The notes: generated by a model from the sequence alone, not told the origin. A stretch of DNA of 64,000 bases from Adiantum capillus-veneris (GCA_014529385.2 CM043963.1:75023912-75087911), one strand, 5' to 3'. Shown: positions 14,740-27,691, counted from the stretch's first letter. Translations and numbers: made by a program.

Positions 14740-15912
14740 ATGGATGATGAGGAGTTTCTTTCTTCTTTGTCACCGCACCAGAGACAGTGGTACGTGGAGT
14801 GTCATCGCTCTGGCGCATCATTGCGCGTTCCTACTCCATCCGCATCTCCCTATCTTTCGGAGCATTCGGCGCGCTCCGAAGCTTCGGCGTCGACGAGACG
14901 AGCTTCACACTCATCTAGACACCGGCGCTCTAGTGGTGGCGGTGGCGGTGGCGGTTGTTGTGGGGATTCCGCCACCGATGCCTCCACACCGCCTCGTGTT
15001 CGACGAGGCTCTTTACCCTCCCCTTCTTTGCCTGCCCCCACACCAGCCACAGCATCGCCATCTACGCCAAGTTTTGCACGGCTGACTGTTCCTAGAAGCT
15101 ACGCACCTCTACCTACTCCGCCAGGAGCCACCCCACTCGACACTCCTCGCTTCGGGGCCCAGACGCCGGTGGAGACACCTGACGTCCGTACCCCCATCGA
15201 CACGCCGCTAGAGACCCCTGCCGGGACACCCAGGTTCACGCATCACCGGCCAGAGGGCTTGTCTTACTCCGTCGACTTCAGCGGCGGCATCATCATGGAT
15301 GATGACGGCAAGAAGGTGATCTCGCGCATGCGTGGTCTTTGCTCTCAGCTATTTAGACACTACATACTAAACAAATGGAGTGAAGTACCAAGTGATTTAA
15401 AAAACAGAGTCATCAGCATACTTCATGATGAGTTTCCCGTTCCAACAAGGGATCAGCGCTTCAATGAAGACCTGATGAAGATTCGAATGCGCGAATACTG
15501 CAAACACAAGCGCAAATACTGCAAACACAAGCGCGAATACTGCAAACACAAGCGTTCCGAAGTGCAAAAAGCAATCAAGAATGGGTGGAACAGGCCAGAT
15601 TGGCTGGCCAAAGAAGATTGGAAGAATGCGAAGAAAGCAGCGCGCGAGAATCCCGACAAGTGGAAGCAACAAAAGGATGCAGCCAGAGCGCGAGTAGAGG
15701 CAGGGAGCTTGCACCACTTGGGGAGCGGTGGATGGGCATCATTTGAGGCCGATTTTGTAAGTGTTTTCGCATTGCTCTTTATGTTCGATAGTTTAGGGTT
15801 TATGAGTTTTTTAATTCTAACATAATGAAATCTTTGTATGTTTTGACAGTGGTCGATGAAAGGAGATGATCCCACACAGTACGAGCACGAGTACGCAGGC
15901 AGGAAGGGCTTA
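14740..15912 (+). pseudogene. element B second gene, Transposase_24/TNPA-like, 5' part
   Basis: The start is chosen at 14740 (MDDEEFLSSLSPHQRQWYVE), just after a CAG acceptor at 14735-14737 that implies a noncoding first exon. The protein has a Ser/Arg region, a Gly run with two Cys, a Pro/Thr linker (TPVETPDVRTPIDTP), and the conserved Transposase_24 block (MRGLCSQLFRHYILNKWSEV, VISILHDEFPVP). Then come three 7-residue units (REYCKHK, KYCKHKR) and a Lys/Trp-rich tail (NRPDWLAKEDWKNAKKAARE). The exon ends at 15756 (donor GTAAGT). The next exon begins at 15850 (WSMKGDDPTQYEHEYAGRKGL) and is cut at 15912 by element C. Up to that break the frame is intact, so the gene probably worked until C arrived. 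Confidence 0.8.
15490..15555 (+). repeat. three tandem 21-bp coding repeats
   Basis: Three in-frame copies of CGCGAATACTGCAAACACAAG (one with CGCAAA) add two extra heptads, rich in Cys, His and Lys, to the accessory protein. Element A has only one copy at the same place (about 2265-2290). Confidence 0.8.
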
Positions 15913-15960
15913 AAGACCATATTAGGTATTTTGGTAAAAATCTCACATTATGGGAATCTC
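15913..15960. repeat. element C left terminus
   Basis: The 16-bp terminal inverted repeat AAGACCATATTAGGTA, followed by a weakly matching stretch (TTTTGGTAAAAATC against AAGTGGGAAAATTC at the other end). Confidence 0.85.
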
Positions 15961-16204
15961 CAAATCGACCGAATTCATGTAATTTGGGAATTTTCCACTT
16001 AAAGTGGGAAAAATTGAGGTGTGTGGCTAGTAAATAAAGTGAAAATCTCATAGGATTGTGGTGTTGATAAACACCAAAAGTCAAGAGGATGTACAACACA
16101 TGGATTTGAATAATAACTATAAATTACATAAAACAAAGGAAGATACAAAAAAGATTTTGTTTACAAATTGACTAGTATAGTCACAATAGAAGCTCCACAT
16201 AATT

Positions 16205-19200
16205 CTACTCCACATTTGATATCATATCTGAACTTTGATCCAAGTGTGGCTGATGTGCACGAGTGAGGCCTTCTTTGGCTTTTAGAGCATGTCTTTCTGG
16301 AATCTTTATTCTAGAAAATGGTCCTTGTTTGTTGGGTCTCCAGGACCAAACAATTGCATCTATAGTTTCCCACACTTGTGGGTCCTTATAGTTGACAGCC
16401 CAATAACCCTTCCAACAATTACTGTAAGCTTGAGTATCTGTCATCCCACTTTTTCTCGCGCAAGGTGTCCAATATTGAATCAAGAGTTTTCTGTAGTTTG
16501 GTGATGTAGGCTCATTATCAATGTCAGATAAAGCCATTGCAAGCCACACTGGATAGATTTCTGTGTCACTCGGAACAAGCATAAGAAAGTCACCTTGGTG
16601 CACATCAGACATAGGGTCAAACTCTTCCCTTGGCCTATCTCGTTGAGGCCCACAAAAATGATCGTTCAACTCTTCAAGGCCTAGGAATCTTTCTGCTCCT
16701 TGTTGCAAATTCATTGTAGTGCTTTGTAGGTGAGAATATTCTTGAGTTTTTGGCCAAAACATTTCATACAAGACTCCCTCTGATATGATTGCTTTTCCAA
16801 TCTCTTCAATTACCTTACTCCAATAATCTATCACGGGTCTATAATATCGCAGAATACTTGAACCATTCCCTAAATTTTTCCAAAATTTTATATAGTTCTT
16901 TAGCCCCAAAATGACTTCTTCGTGGGCCTTGACATACTCCGCCATTTGTACTAGAGGTGGATCTCCATGTGGTAACATTGGCTTGCCTTCTGTGTCTGTT
17001 TTCCAAAGGCGAATACTTCCACTCCAACTTGATACACCTACATGTGCCTTATATTGCATCATTGGTGTCTCATCCTGCATAAAGAACCTGAACTGAAGCG
17101 GTTTGGAATGTCCAACAAGTATGTCTTGTCCATCACAAAGATAGCCATCACAATATTGCTTGAAATCGGGGATCTTTGTGAGAAAAAATAGAGCTGGAGA
17201 TGAAGATGAGCTGTTTCGTAATGTATCCATCAAATGTGGCAAAGTATAGGTTTGTGTAACTCTCAACTTCTCTGAAAACCTACTAAACATGGCGTCTATG
17301 TCCTCATGTGTATGCCCAACCATTAAAAATCCCAGCTGGATGGTTTTGAAAACACCCCTTGCAACAAGCATTGACAAATAGGCAAATAAGTATCGATTTT
17401 TGTTTTCCCCTGCACAATTATCCAATTGTAGCAACAAGTTCTCTGGCAATCTGCGAAATGTTGACCCCAATTCCTCTTCTGCAATTTCTGACGACTGCAC
17501 AATGGGCTCTTTTCCATCACTCAAGTTATGGTAGTCCAAAGCATCCCTTGAGTTCAAAGCATGTAGTAGTGAAATATTGCTCCTTGGAAGTCCATTTGTT
17601 ACTAGATCACCAAGAGGATGCTTATCTATCCTCTCGAGGTTATGTAAACAATTAGCAATTGAGCCAATTGTAAGATTTGGATCAGCTGGCCACAAACCAT
17701 TCAAGACAAAGTGTCCGTAATGACCTTCTCCATGTCCATGAGTGATCATGCCAATCAATGCCACCTGCAGATTATAGCCTGAATCCACACCCTTGGGAAC
17801 AATGCGTAATCTAGGAATGGCAGTCTTCTTTTGATCCATCTTATCATGGATTATGCATACATATTTTTGTGGTTGAGTTTCTGAATACGTGCGCCATGCA
17901 TAATATAGGCTTCTGCAACTCTTTTGTTGTGCCATGTGAACTTCTCTCTCCCTCAAGAGAAGAGCTCTCTCTTCAAGAGAAGGTTTAGCTTCTAACCTTG
18001 CCTTGATTGAGCTACAAATATTGCACTTAGAGAACTCACTCGTCTTTGTTAAAGTGACATGTGGGTACTCTTTGTTCCAAATTCTACCAAAAGAAGATTG
18101 GGATAGCTTCTTCTCATAGCCCATTTGGTCAAGTGTCGTGTTGATTTCACATAAAATATCCACTTGTTTGTATGTTGATGGAATCACCAATTGAGTCTCT
18201 CTTGAGCCATCTAGCAGTGTTCTACTTCTATGTGGCATCTTCTCAGAGTTGTTTTCCACAAACTCATTTAGTAGTGCTCTTGCTAAACTAGTATGTTGAA
18301 GTCCCCTTCTCAATGTACATGTGTTCCCATGTACATATTGGCGCACACCATTTTCAAAGTTCTCCTTGTATCGATAAAATGATGTCTTTGGTATTCCATG
18401 TAGCTCATACCATGCTCTACAACAAACAATAGAGCCATTTAGCCTGAATTGGTATCGTGACTTCTCATCTTTCTGATAACATATAGAAAGAACATCATAA
18501 ACATAATTAGTGCGTGATTTTTGAGACTCTCCCCAAAATTGTTGTCGTAACCTTGTCACCATATCACGATCTGCAAATTGGCAGCATTTTTGTGCACAAC
18601 AATCAATGCATGATACCCTTTAAATTGATTTGTTTGAAAGGTAAAAAGTCGAAGCTGGTGCTGCTTTTGATTTTTGAGTCCTGTTCATGAAAGTGTATCG
18701 TCTCTTCCTTGACAACTGGACAACATTACTCCCATCAAGTTTTTTTCCAACATTGCCATCGTTGGATACATCCTCATATGTAGCATGCATGCCATCAACA
18801 GGAACAAAGCGTTGTAATGGGCTCCCATTCAACATTGTTGTCTGCTTGATGGGCCACTTTAGCAAAGTGATGCTACCCACTTCAACCACATCATCAATGC
18901 TTGCATTTTCTCTTTCAATACCCACACCCACACAATCAGGACCAAGTTCCTGAAAGTTGACATAATCATGTGGAAATACATATAAGATGGTCCCTTCATT
19001 CATGGTTTGCATCATTGTGTCATCTTTTAAAAGGACCCTCTGATTTCTCCAAGACTCTCGAATCATTGCTTCAAATTCTGGGCTTGTCATAGGTATTGCA
19101 TCTGTAACTAGAGGATCAGAATGATCATGTTCTTCATCACCATTGTAGCTTTCGTGTGGATCAATTAAGTTCCCATTTAATACAAAAGATTGCAAAAGAA

Positions 19201-19432
19201 GCTTTGACCATCAAACAGCACTCCATAATGAGCCTTGGAGAGATGAAGTATCCATTGTAGGAAAAGGTAGGACCAGATCCTTCAAGCATTCCTCCACTAG
19301 TATGGAGACATTTCCCAGCCCTATCTTTGTACCACCACAAGTGGAATCTGGATCTGTTCTACACACACAACCAATACCAACGATTTCATTGTCAAGTATC
19401 ATATGTACTTTCTCCCCAGATTCGAAGTCCAT
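16205..19432 (-). pseudogene. element C putative transposase: TNP1-like start plus DUF7869-like core, two in-frame stops
   Basis: A single frame of 1,076 codons runs from ATG 19432 to TAA 16205, broken only by TGA at 19213-19211 and TAA at 18622-18620. A CAG acceptor lies one base before the ATG, so a 5' exon may exist. The first 75 residues (VHMILDNEIVGIGCVC, GGTKIGLGNVSILVEE) resemble the TNP1/En/Spm-like domain. The middle has a Cys-rich segment (CIDCCAQKCCQF) just after the second stop. The core holds KCNIC (near 18020), HDKMDQ (near 17845), LDNCAGENKNR (near 17410) and GHTHEDIDAMFSRF (near 17300), the spaced acidic residues expected of an RNase-H-like DDE/D nuclease and typical of the family I know as DUF7869. 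The tail (GDFLMLVPSD, YPVWLAMAL) looks like a small beta-barrel chromatin-type module. Transposase function is inferred from these motifs and from its position beside the left terminus. Confidence 0.75.
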
Positions 19433-19499
19433 CCTGTAAGTAAAAAGATTACATTGTTAAATCCATAGTTATAGAAAAATACTCTTCAAACAAAAAATC

Positions 19500-21110
19500 A
19501 TGCTACAACATGAAAAAGGTTTGCATAGGTTGGACAAGTGGTGAACCTTGAGACCAAATCCTCCTTGCTATATTAATGGAAGCAAGGTTGGACAAGTGGT
19601 GGACCTTGAAACCAAAGCCTCTTTGCTATATGAGAGCATAGGTTGGACAAGTGGTGGACCTAGTTGTAATACCCACTGCCACCTATCAACTACTATAGGA
19701 CTATGCTTTCCAATGTCCAAGTATCCCTTGAGTCTTTCAAGGTTGAACACGTGGTGGACCTTGAAACAAAAATCCCCTTTCTATATCAGAGCATAGCTTG
19801 GACAAGTGGTGGACCTAGTTATAATGCCCAATATCCAAGGTGAAATACCTTAGGACTTTGCTACCTTGCTTGCCAATGTTTACGTAGCCCCTCATTTCTT
19901 TAATGGAAGTAAGGTTGGACAAGTGGTGGACCTTGAAACCAAAGCCTCTTTGCTATATAAGAGCATAGGTTGGACCTAGTTTTAATACCCACTGCCACCT
20001 ATCAACTACTATAGGACTATGCTTTCCAATGTCCAAGTATCCCTTGAGTCTTTCAAGGTTGAACACGTGGTGGACCTTGAAACGAAAATCCCTTTCTATA
20101 TTAGAAAGGTTGAACACATGGTGGACCTTGAAACGAAAATCCCCTTTCTTTATCAGAGCATAGCTTGGACAAGTGGTGGACCTAGTTATAATGCCCAATA
20201 TCCAAGGTGAAACACCTTAGGACCTTGCTACCTTGCTTGCCAATGTTTACGTAGCCCCTCATTTCTTTAATGGAAGCAAGGTTGGACAAGTGGTGGACCT
20301 TGAAAGCAAAGCCTCTTTGCTATATGAGAGCATAGGTTGGACCTAGTTGTAATACCCACTGCCACCTATCAACTACTATAGGACTATGCTTTCCAATGTC
20401 CAAGTATCCCTTGAGTCTTGCAAGGTTGAACACGTGGTGGACCTTGAAACCAAAATCCCCTTTCTATATCAGAGCATAGCTTGGACAAGTGGTGGACCTA
20501 GTTATAAAGCCCCTCCTTTCTTTAATGGAAGAAAGGTTGGAAAAGTGGTGAATCTTGAAACCCAAACCCTTTGGCTATATATAGAGGATATCTTGGACAA
20601 GTGGTGGGCTTAGTTGTAGTATCCAATGTCCAAGGTCCAAGGTGAACTATGTAAAGACCTTACTTCCAAAAACAGAGTCGTACAAGTGGTTCTCCTTGAA
20701 ACCAAAACCTCCTTAGTGTATTAGAACATAGCTTGGAGAAGTGGTGGACTTAGTTGTAATGGTGAATGTCCAAAGCAAACTATTATAGGACCTTGCTTCC
20801 CAAATCAAGTTTGGACAAGTGGTGGATCTTGAAACCAAAACCCCCTTACTCTATTAAAGCATAGCTTAGATAAGTGGTGGACCTAGCTGCCATGGAAAAT
20901 GTTCAATCTGAACTGTTGCAAGACCTTGCTATTAAATGTCTAAGTAGAGCTAGCTTCTTTAATGGAATCAAGGTTGGGAAAGTGGTGCATCTTGAAACCA
21001 AAAGCCCTTTATTGTATTAGAGCATAGCTTGGACAAGTGAGGGACCTAGTTTTAATGTGTGATGTCCAAAGAAAAGTATTACAAGACCTTGCTTTCCAAT
21101 ATTTGAATTG
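19500..21110. repeat. plus-oriented array of the TTGGACAAGTGGTGGACC motif, first block
   Basis: Dozens of imperfect copies occur across element C. Here they recur every 60-170 bases, usually followed by TTGAAACCAAA and C-rich words, and often preceded by AGCATAGC or GAAGCAAGG. A longer unit that includes GCCACCTATCAACTACTATAGGACTATGC occurs near 19676, 19991 and 20357, so blocks of several hundred bases were duplicated. Short open frames reading WTSGGP are translations of the motif, not genes. Confidence 0.9.
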
Positions 21111-22366
21111 GTCAAGTGGTTAAAACTAAGTATAAAACTTTGACCATTTTCTTCTCGAATTGCCAAAAAGCTAGTTTTAGACACCCCTAAATGAAAATGG
21201 TTTAGGGTGGCCTTAAACAATGTTTTTTCAAAGACTTGAACAAAAGGGTTGACGAAGAGTAATGACAATTTATTGTGGCTTGAAGTGCCTGAGTATGTGA
21301 AAACAAGCCTAGGTTTTCCACGAGGCAAAAGGTGACATAATAAGAACATTGGAAAGTTAGGATTGACCATATGGCCTAAACTTTGGCAAGTGAAGTGGTG
21401 GCCAAGTTTTGTGGCACAGTGTGCACTTGGTCCTATATGTGTTGACCACTTGGCTAAATCTAGGACCATAAGGCCAAACCTTTGGCACCTTAAATATAGT
21501 ATGGGACATAATCTAGAACTGCTATAGTAAATTAGTAGTATAGCTAATATGTTAATATTTGTATTATATTTAAGTATATGCTAATATAATTTATGTTCAA
21601 AATTTCACTAATGAAGAATGTTCCCATTTAGCACTCCAGATGCGGGGTCTTAGGGCAATGCCACAATGGGGTGACAAGGCAGCGCTTCCACGTGAGGTTT
21701 GGGGGTAGAGCTCTTGATGGGGATGTGGAATATAGCGCTCTCGATGGTGGGGCTTGGGAGGTTGATTTTGGGATATTGTTCTGGGCGGGGTCCTAGGGCA
21801 GCGCCCCAGGCGGGGTCCGGGGCAGCGTGAATTGGTTAAACCATGATTTCTTTAATTTTGGCCGTGTGAATTGGTTAATTTTTTATATTGCTTTTGTTTT
21901 TTTTAATCCTATGATAAAACATGGACTTGTAGCATACGTGGCATTCTAATAAACCCTATCAAGATTAGGCACACAGAGAGCGCACGAGAAATGCACACAG
22001 AGAAAGCAGGCGAGCAGCAAACACACAGAAAGCGCACACGGATCTCACACAGTTGGAGTATACGCGCGCGTAGAGGAGCAAGCTCGGCATCGTACACAAC
22101 ACACAGGTGGAGTGCACAGGATTGAAAGTTCGCGCACAAGGTAAAGAAACAGCAGCGTACACAACGCTTTCCAGAAGGGCAGGATCGGGCAGTCTTCTCA
22201 GGAGACATTGCACACCTCACGAATAGAGAAAAAACAGGTATTTCTCTCTCTCTCAATCTCTGTCTTTCTCCATATAGAGAAGATGGTTCTCTGTAACTCT
22301 TCTTGCACACACACTCTCTCGTCAAAAGACAGAGATACATAGTTTAAAAGTATCCCCGCACACATA
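21111..22366. other. element C unique DNA with a GC-rich patch
   Basis: No gene was recognised. At 21640-21830 there is a GC-rich patch repeating words such as GGGCAGCGCC and GCGGGGTC, unlike its AT-rich surroundings. A minus-strand open frame at 22340-21909 has no recognisable domain. Confidence 0.4.
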
Positions 22367-22620
22367 CACATATTCCCACACATCGTCTTCCTCTCTTCCA
22401 CATACATAACCACAGTGAAATCTGTTATCTTGCTGTCTCTCTCTTGAAAATACATGCACATATTCCCACACATCGTCTTCCTCACTTCCACATACATAAC
22501 CACAATGAAATCTGTTATCTTGTTGTCTCTCTCTTGAAAATACGTGCACATATTCCCATACATCGTCTTCCTCTCTTCCACATACATAAACACAGTGAAA
22601 TCTGTTATCTTTCTCTCTCC
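22367..22620. repeat. 90-bp tandem repeat, nearly three copies
   Basis: Copies start at 22367, 22457 and 22547 (each CACATATTCCCA), exactly 90 bases apart. The third is cut short. Because 90 is a multiple of three, all frames show a false 30-residue peptide repeat. Confidence 0.9.
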
Positions 22621-22640
22621 TCTCTCTAAAAAACAGGTAT

Positions 22641-22744
<104 letters not shown>

Positions 22745-23960
22745 GTATCTTGCTATCTCTCTCTTGAAAATACATGCTCATGTATGTGTGCGTCTGTGTT
22801 ATCTATGTGTATGTATGTATATTTGTGTTATTTCATTGTAATACTCATACATAATGCAGATACACAATTACACTTAATTACGATATGCACACATAGTATA
22901 TATACATACATAAATATCACAAATAACTAACACATTGTAATACTAGTAAAATTGAATGGAAGACTTACTTGCGTGATCTGTTAAAGTCGATTCTTGTAGC
23001 GAGTTCTGGATGTATGCTGAGCTGATTTTCCTCTAATCCATTTGTAGATATGATTGTAACTTCTGTTTCTCAAAAATAGTAGTGTTGTTTAGTGATACAC
23101 CTAATGGACATAAATGGTTTAAACTAGGACATGTAGACCAAAAATACGTGTATTTCTTTGGATGAATATATACACTTTTTGGTGACCCTTACCACAAGTG
23201 GTGGACCTTGAGACCAGTGGACTATAAGGACCTCTAAACAATACCTTGTACACTCAATCCTTCTTGGTATCTAGGTTGGACAAGTGGTGGACCTTGTTCA
23301 AATTCTCTAACCACTCTCTCTAACATGGTGACATAATTTAGGTGTGATAAATTCATATCTATGCAAACTAATATCAGTTTAGGCTTGTTAATTTGAATTT
23401 GTTTGAATTTATGTACAATATAATGATTTGAGGTTTGCATATTTGAATTTAGGTGGTATAATGATATCTTTTTGTGGTAAACTTGAATTTAAAATCAATT
23501 TCGCGTGGAATATTTTAAATTTAAGTAGTAAAATTTAAATTTTTATAAAAAAGTTTGAATTTTAAAATTTGGGCGGGATATTTTAAAATTTAGCCGGGAT
23601 ATTTAAGATTTGGGAGGGATATTTTAAATTTAAGCGGGAAGGTTTTGAATTTATAGCGAGATCTCCCTTACATAAGAGAGTATAGGTTGGACAAGTGGTG
23701 GACCTTCAAGCTAGAGCATCCATGCTACTGGACATGATAGGTAGGAAATCTAGTTGAATATTGTATGTATAATATATATGTAATAGATCTAGCTTGGACA
23801 AGTGGTGGACCTTGGAACAAAACCCCATGTAAAACATATCATGCACATTCCAAGTGGTCAAAAAAAATATCATTTAGAATATAGCCTTATAGGTTGGACA
23901 AGTGGTGGACCTTAACACCCAGATATTCTTCATATAATGACATAGAGTGGAAAACTGGTG
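22745..23960. other. AT-rich spacer with scattered motif copies
   Basis: No gene. It is AT-rich, with a stretch repeating TTTTAAATTTAAGCGGGA-like words at 23490-23660. Motif copies, all plus-oriented, occur at about 23190, 23276, 23690, 23795 and 23895. Confidence 0.5.
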
Positions 23961-26900
23961 AATCTTGAGACCAAACCATGCTACTAGCGATAATAGCTTG
24001 GACAAGTGGTGGACCTTGAAAGTAAACCCCCCATCTACGAAATATCGTGGGTTTAAGGTATTTCGATGGAGCCTAGCATCTTGGAGACATCGTGCATCTT
24101 GCTTCTCTTCATGTTTCAATGGAGCCTATCTTGGACAAATGGTGGAGCATCCTTCTCTCCATGTTTCAATGGACCCTAGCTTGGACAAGTGGTGGACCTT
24201 TGCTTCTCTCTATTATTCAATAGAGTTAGCTTGGACAAGTGGTGGACCTTGGAACCAAACCCCCATTTAAAACCTATCATGGTCACTCCAAGGGAGAAAG
24301 AATAACCTTTAAGATATAGCCTTATAGGTTGGACAAGTGGTGGACCTTAACACCCTAATATTCTTAATATAATGACATAGAGTGAAAAAGTGGTGAATCT
24401 TGAGACAAAACCACTCATGCTACTAGCACTAATAGCTTGGACAAGTGGTGGACCTTGAACGTAAACCCCCCATGTTTCAATAGAGTTAGCTTCGACAAAT
24501 GGTGGAGCATCCTTCTCTCCATGTTTCAATGGAGCCTAGCTTAGACAAGTGGTGGACCTTTGCTTCTCTCTATGATTCAATAGAGTTAGCTTGGACAAGT
24601 GGTGGACCTTGGAACCAAAGCCCCATGTAAAACCTATCATGGTCACTCCAAGTGGTAATAAAGAATAACCTTTAAGATGTAGCCTTATAGGTTGGACAAG
24701 TGGTGGACCTTAACACGCGCATATTCTTAATATAATGACATAGAGTGGAAAAATGGTGAATCTTGAGACCAAACCACTCAAGCTACTAGCAATAATCGCT
24801 TGGACAAGTGGTGGACCTTGAATGTAAACCCCTCATCTACGACATATCGTGGGTTTAATGTTTTTCGATGGAGCCTAGCATCTTGGAGACATGGTGCACC
24901 TTGCTTCTCCTCATGTTTCAATGGAGCCTACCTTGGACAAATGGTGGAGCATCCTTCTCTCCATGTTTCAATGGACCCTAGCTTAGACAAGGGGTGGACC
25001 TTTGCTTCTCTCTATGTTTCAATAGAGTTAGCTTGGACAAGTGGTGGACCTTGGAACCAAACCCCCTTGTAAAACCTATCATGGTCACTCCAAGTAGTAA
25101 GAAAGAACAACCTTTAAGATGTAGCCTTATAGGTTGGACAAGTGGTGGACCTTAACACCCACATATTCTTAATAAAAGTGGTGAATCTTGAGACCAAACC
25201 ACTCAGGCTACTAGCAATAATAGCTTGGACAAGTGGTGGACCTTGAATGTAAACCCCTCATCTACGAAATATCGTGGGTTTAATGTATTTCGATGGAGCC
25301 TAGCATCTTGGAGACATGGTGCAGCTTGCTTCTCGTCATGTTTCAATGGAGCCTATCTTGGACAAATGGTGGAGCATCCTTCTCTCCATGGTTCAATGGA
25401 CCCTAGCTTGGACAAGTGGTGGACCTTTGTTTCTCTCTATGTTTCAATAGAGTTAGCTTGGACAAGTGGTGGACCTTGGAACCAAACCCCCATGTAAAAC
25501 CTATCATGGTCACTCCAAGTGGTAATAAAGAATAACCTTTAAGATGTAGCCTTATAGGTTGGACAAGTGGTGGACCTTAACACGCGCATATTCTTAATAT
25601 AATGACATAGAGTGGAAAAGTGGTGAATCTTGAGACCAAACCACTCAGGCTACTACCAATAATAGCTTGGACAAGTGTTGGACCTTGAATGTAAACCCCT
25701 CATCTACGACATATCGTGGGTTTAATGTTTTTGGATGGAGCCTAGCATCTTGGAGACATGGTGCACCTTGATTCTCCTCATGTTTCAATGGAGCCTACCT
25801 TGGACAAATGGTGGAGCATCCTTCTCTCCATGTTTCAATGGACCCTAGCTTAGACAAGGGGTGGACCTTTGCTTCTCTCTATGTTTCAATAGAGTTAGCT
25901 TGGACAAGTGGTGGACCTTGGAACCAAACCCCCATGTAAAACCTATCATGGTCACTCCAAGTAGTAAGAAAGAATAACCTTTAAGATGTATCCTTATAGG
26001 TGGGACAAGTGGTGGACCTTAACACCCACATATTCTTAATAATAGTGGTGAATCTTGAGACCAAACCACTCAGGCTACTAGCAATAATGTATCGTGGGTT
26101 TAATGTATTTCGATGGAGCCTAGCATCTTGGAGACATGGTGCACCTTGCTTCTCGTCATGTTTCAATGGAGCCTATCTTGGACAAATGGTGGAGCATCCT
26201 TCTCTCCATGTTTCAATGGACCCTAGCTTGGACAAGTGGTGGACCTTTGTTTCTCTCTATGTTTCAATAGAGTTAGCTTCGACAAGTGGTGGACCTTGGA
26301 ACCAAACCCCCATGTAAAACCTATCATGGTCACTCCAAGTGGTAATAAAGAATAACCTTTAAGATGTAGCCTTATAGGTTGGACAAGTGGTGGACCTTAA
26401 CACGCGCATATTCTTAATATAATGACATAGAGTGGAAAAGTGGTGAATCTTGAGACCAAACCACTCAGGCTACTACCAATAATAGCTTGGACAAGTGTGG
26501 ACCTTGAATGTAAACCCCTCATCTACGACATATCGTGGGTTTAATGTTTTTGGATGGAGCCTAGCATCTTGGAGACATGGTGCACCTTGATTCTCCTCAT
26601 GTTTCAATGGAGCCTACCTTGGACAAATGGTGGAGCATCCTTCTCTCCATGTTTCAATGGACCCTAGCTTAGACAAGGGTGGACCTTTGCTTCTCTCTAT
26701 GTTTCAATAGAGTTAGCTTGGACAAGGGTGGACCTTGGAACCAAACCCCCATGTAAAACCTATCATGGTCACTCCAAGTAGTAAGAAAGAATAACCTTTA
26801 GGATGTAGCCTTATAGGTTGGACAAGTGGTGGACCTTAACTCCCACATATTCTTAATAAAAGTGGTGAATCTTGAGACCAAACCACTAAGGCTACTAGCA

Positions 26901-27660
26901 ATAATAGCTTGGACAAGTTGTGGACCTTGAATGTAAACCCCTCATCTACGAAATATCGTGGGTTTAATGTATTTCGATGGAGCCTAGCATCTTGGAGACA
27001 TGGTGCACCTTGCTTCTCGTCATGTTTCAATGGAGCCTATCTTGGACAAATGGTGGAGCATCCTTCTCTCCATGTTTCAATGGACCCTAGCTTGGACAAG
27101 TGGTGGACCTTTGTTTCTCTCTATGTTTCAATAGAGTTAGCTTGGACAAGTGGTGGACCTTGGAACCAAAGCCCCATGTAAAACCTATCATGGTCACTCC
27201 AAGTGGTAATAAAGAATAACCTTTAAGATGTAGCCTTATAGGTTGGACACGTGGTGGACCTTAACACGCGCATATTCTTAATATAATGACATAGAGTGGA
27301 AAAGTGGTGAATCTTGAAACCAAACCACTCAGGCTACTAGCAATAATAGCTTGGACAAGTGGTGGACCTTGAATGTAAACCCCTCATCTACGACATATCG
27401 TGGGTTTAATGTTTTTCGATGGAGCCTAGCATCTTGGAGACATGGTGCACCTTGCTTCTCCTCATGTTTCAATGGAGCCTACCTTGGACAAATGGTGGAG
27501 CATCCTTCTCTCCATGTTTCAATGGACCCTAGCTTAGACAAGGGGTGGACCTTTGCTTCTCTCTATGTTTCAATAGAGTTAGCTTGGACAAGTGGTGGAC
27601 CTTGGAACCAAACCCCCATGTAAAACCTATCATGGTCACTCCAAGTAGTAAGAAAGAATA
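23960..27660. repeat. higher-order tandem array, 380-440 bp units of alternating type
   Basis: The marker phrase CATCTTGGAGACAT recurs at about 24073, 24880, 25306, 25747, 26128, 26567, 26989 and 27430. Steps after the second are 426, 441, 381, 439, 422 and 441; between the first two there is a deleted unit. Every unit holds four to six copies of the TTGGACAAGTGGTGGACC motif, all plus-oriented. Two unit types alternate: one with GACATATCGTGGG and TTTAATGTTTTT, the other with GAAATATCGTGGG (or a shortened form) and TTTAATGTATTT. The array is therefore dimeric. Repeated 90-residue open frames (KWWTLNVNPSS) come from the array. Confidence 0.88.
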
Positions 27661-27691
27661 AGTACATAAATTATTTTCCTTTCCAATATAG

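Noticed and set aside
21909-22340. Cys/Leu-rich 143-residue minus-strand gene
   Set aside because: It overlaps a second open frame on the same strand and the edge of a tandem repeat, with no recognisable domain.
24800-27623. Family of repeated 90-residue proteins (KWWTLNVNPSS... SGGPWNQTP)
   Set aside because: They are translations of the tandem repeat. Similar WWTL or WTSGGP peptides appear on the other strand where the repeat is reversed, and unit length is not held to a multiple of three.
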